A stretch of DNA of 13,266 nucleotides, taken from contig JARBUQ010000051.1 of the NCBI GenBank assembly GCA_029239545.1, positions 1-13,266 of the forward strand, read 5' to 3'. The notes below the pieces were generated by a model. It searched no databases, was not told the DNA's origin, and saw only the letters and a list, made by a program, of their open reading frames with translations. Position 1 is the first letter of the stretch, and the number at the start of each line of letters is the position of its first letter. Both the position numbers and the translations under genes were made by a program. Shown here piece after piece: positions 13,023 to 13,266 of the stretch. Source of the DNA: Paenibacillus sp. (lineage in GTDB: Bacteria; Bacillota; Bacilli; Paenibacillales; NBRC-103111).

Positions 13023-13028
13023 ATTCTA
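13023..13028 (-). promoter_or_regulatory. Possible -10 box of the liaI-psp operon
   Basis: The minus strand reads TAGAAT (5/6) 42 bases upstream of the LiaI-like start. No acceptable -35 is seen at 17 bases (TTTTAG), which would suit a promoter needing an activator such as LiaR. An imperfect palindrome, TAGGTCAT-N6-ATTATCTA, at 13027-13048 overlaps it. Both are suggestions only. Confidence 0.3.
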
Positions 13029-13069
13029 GGTCATATTCCGATTATCTAAAACGGACCACCGACGGTTTC

Positions 13070-13130
13070 TACCCTAGACCTTGGTCGAGTGCCCGCACCC
13101 TTCTTAGGGTACCATTCGACAGGGCTGCGG
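13070..13130 (+). other. Block of three interleaved complementary segments (possible structured RNA)
   Basis: Segment A TACCCTA (13070-13076) pairs with TAGGGTA (13105-13111). B GTCGAGTG (13084-13091) pairs with CATTCGAC (13113-13120), one G-U. C CCGCACCCT (13093-13101) pairs with AGGGCTGCGG (13121-13130), one bulge. The order is A-B-C-A'-B'-C', so the stems cross and cannot form one simple hairpin. They would be alternative folds or pseudoknots. The G-U pair in B favours the plus strand. No known riboswitch class is recognised. Confidence 0.35.
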
Positions 13131-13144
13131 AAGGGGAGAAAGAA

Positions 13145-13213
13145 TTGTTGAAGTACGACCCGATGCCAACCGGTGCATCTACTGGCACTGCCGGGGCCGC
13201 TTCAGGAAATTGA
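13145..13213 (+). CDS. Possible 22-residue peptide ORF
   Basis: TTG at 13145 (a second TTG at 13148) reads through 22 codons to TGA at 13211-13213, with GGGGAG 6 bases upstream. The peptide begins M-L-K-Y-D-P and ends in a Gly/Ala/Thr/Ser-rich stretch (TGASTGTAGAASGN). It directly follows the interleaved complementary block. Against it are the rare TTG start, lack of a clear promoter, and a minus-strand frame that is also open here. Function unknown. Confidence 0.25.
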   Translation: MLKYDPMPTGASTGTAGAASGN

Positions 13214-13233
13214 CTAAAGGTTTCAATTCGTAA

Positions 13234-13265
13234 GAAAAACCTCTGGAGTAGATTACTCCAGAGGT
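13234..13265 (-). terminator. Terminator of a gene beyond the right edge
   Basis: ACCTCTGGAGTA (13239-13250) and TACTCCAGAGGT (13254-13265) form a 12-bp perfect stem with a 3-base loop. On the minus strand TTTTT follows, so it most likely ends a minus-strand unit lying to the right. It also separates that unit from the liaI-psp operon. Confidence 0.85.
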
Positions 13266-13266
13266 C

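Noticed and set aside
13105..13120. T-box antiterminator (AGGGTACC)
   Set aside because: Only a short partial match; no AGGGTGGnACCGCG sequence, specifier loop or synthetase gene follows.
13077..13266. Minus-strand open frame from the right edge to 13077
   Set aside because: It has no ATG start and runs through a strong terminator hairpin. Openness over 60 codons of GC-rich sequence is expected by chance.

Overview
The window looks like chromosome from a spore-forming Firmicute, most probably Paenibacillus or a close relative. It carries an SspI-type small acid-soluble spore protein, Gram-positive style ribosome binding sites (AAGGAGG, AGGAGG), a LiaFSR cell-envelope stress system and a KtrA-type potassium regulator. 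The genus is inferred from gene content and style, not from a database search. Nearly every gene is on the minus strand; the plus strand holds only sspI, the wreck of a two-component system and possibly one tiny ORF.

Left part (1-2396): a TrmH/SpoU RNA methyltransferase runs off the left edge, directly downstream of ktrA on the minus strand. Divergent from ktrA on the plus strand is sspI, with a sigma-G-like promoter and its own terminator. Next come the remains of a two-component system: a complete OmpR-type receiver domain, a one-base insertion after the conserved Lys-Pro, and then an abrupt jump to the last 24 codons of a histidine kinase.

Middle (2397-7910): prfC (peptide chain release factor 3); a 600-base non-coding stretch with four copies of a short palindrome; a six-bladed NHL beta-propeller protein of unknown function; zwf (glucose-6-phosphate dehydrogenase); and a GNAT acetyltransferase. 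All appear to be separate transcription units, and some have visible promoters or terminators.

Right part (7911-13266): an envelope-stress cluster read right to left on the minus strand. The order is a LiaI-like membrane protein, PspA-family protein, PspC-domain protein, second PspA-family protein, a hairpin, then liaF-liaS-liaR. This joins the Lia module (LiaI, LiaH/PspA, LiaFSR) with a PspC protein placed between two PspA paralogues. LiaS and LiaR would sense and relay cell-wall stress, LiaF would restrain LiaS, and the PspA, PspC and LiaI proteins are the likely membrane-protecting effectors. Downstream of liaR, a strong consensus promoter and a strong terminator bracket a 29-codon single-pass membrane protein gene. 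At the right edge are a block of three interleaved complementary segments, a possible 22-codon ORF, and the terminator of a gene beyond the window.

The most original items are the 29-residue membrane protein gene, the interleaved complementary element at 13070-13130, the four-copy palindrome family at 4285-4470, the collapsed response regulator/kinase locus, and the PspA-PspC-PspA arrangement coupled to LiaFSR.
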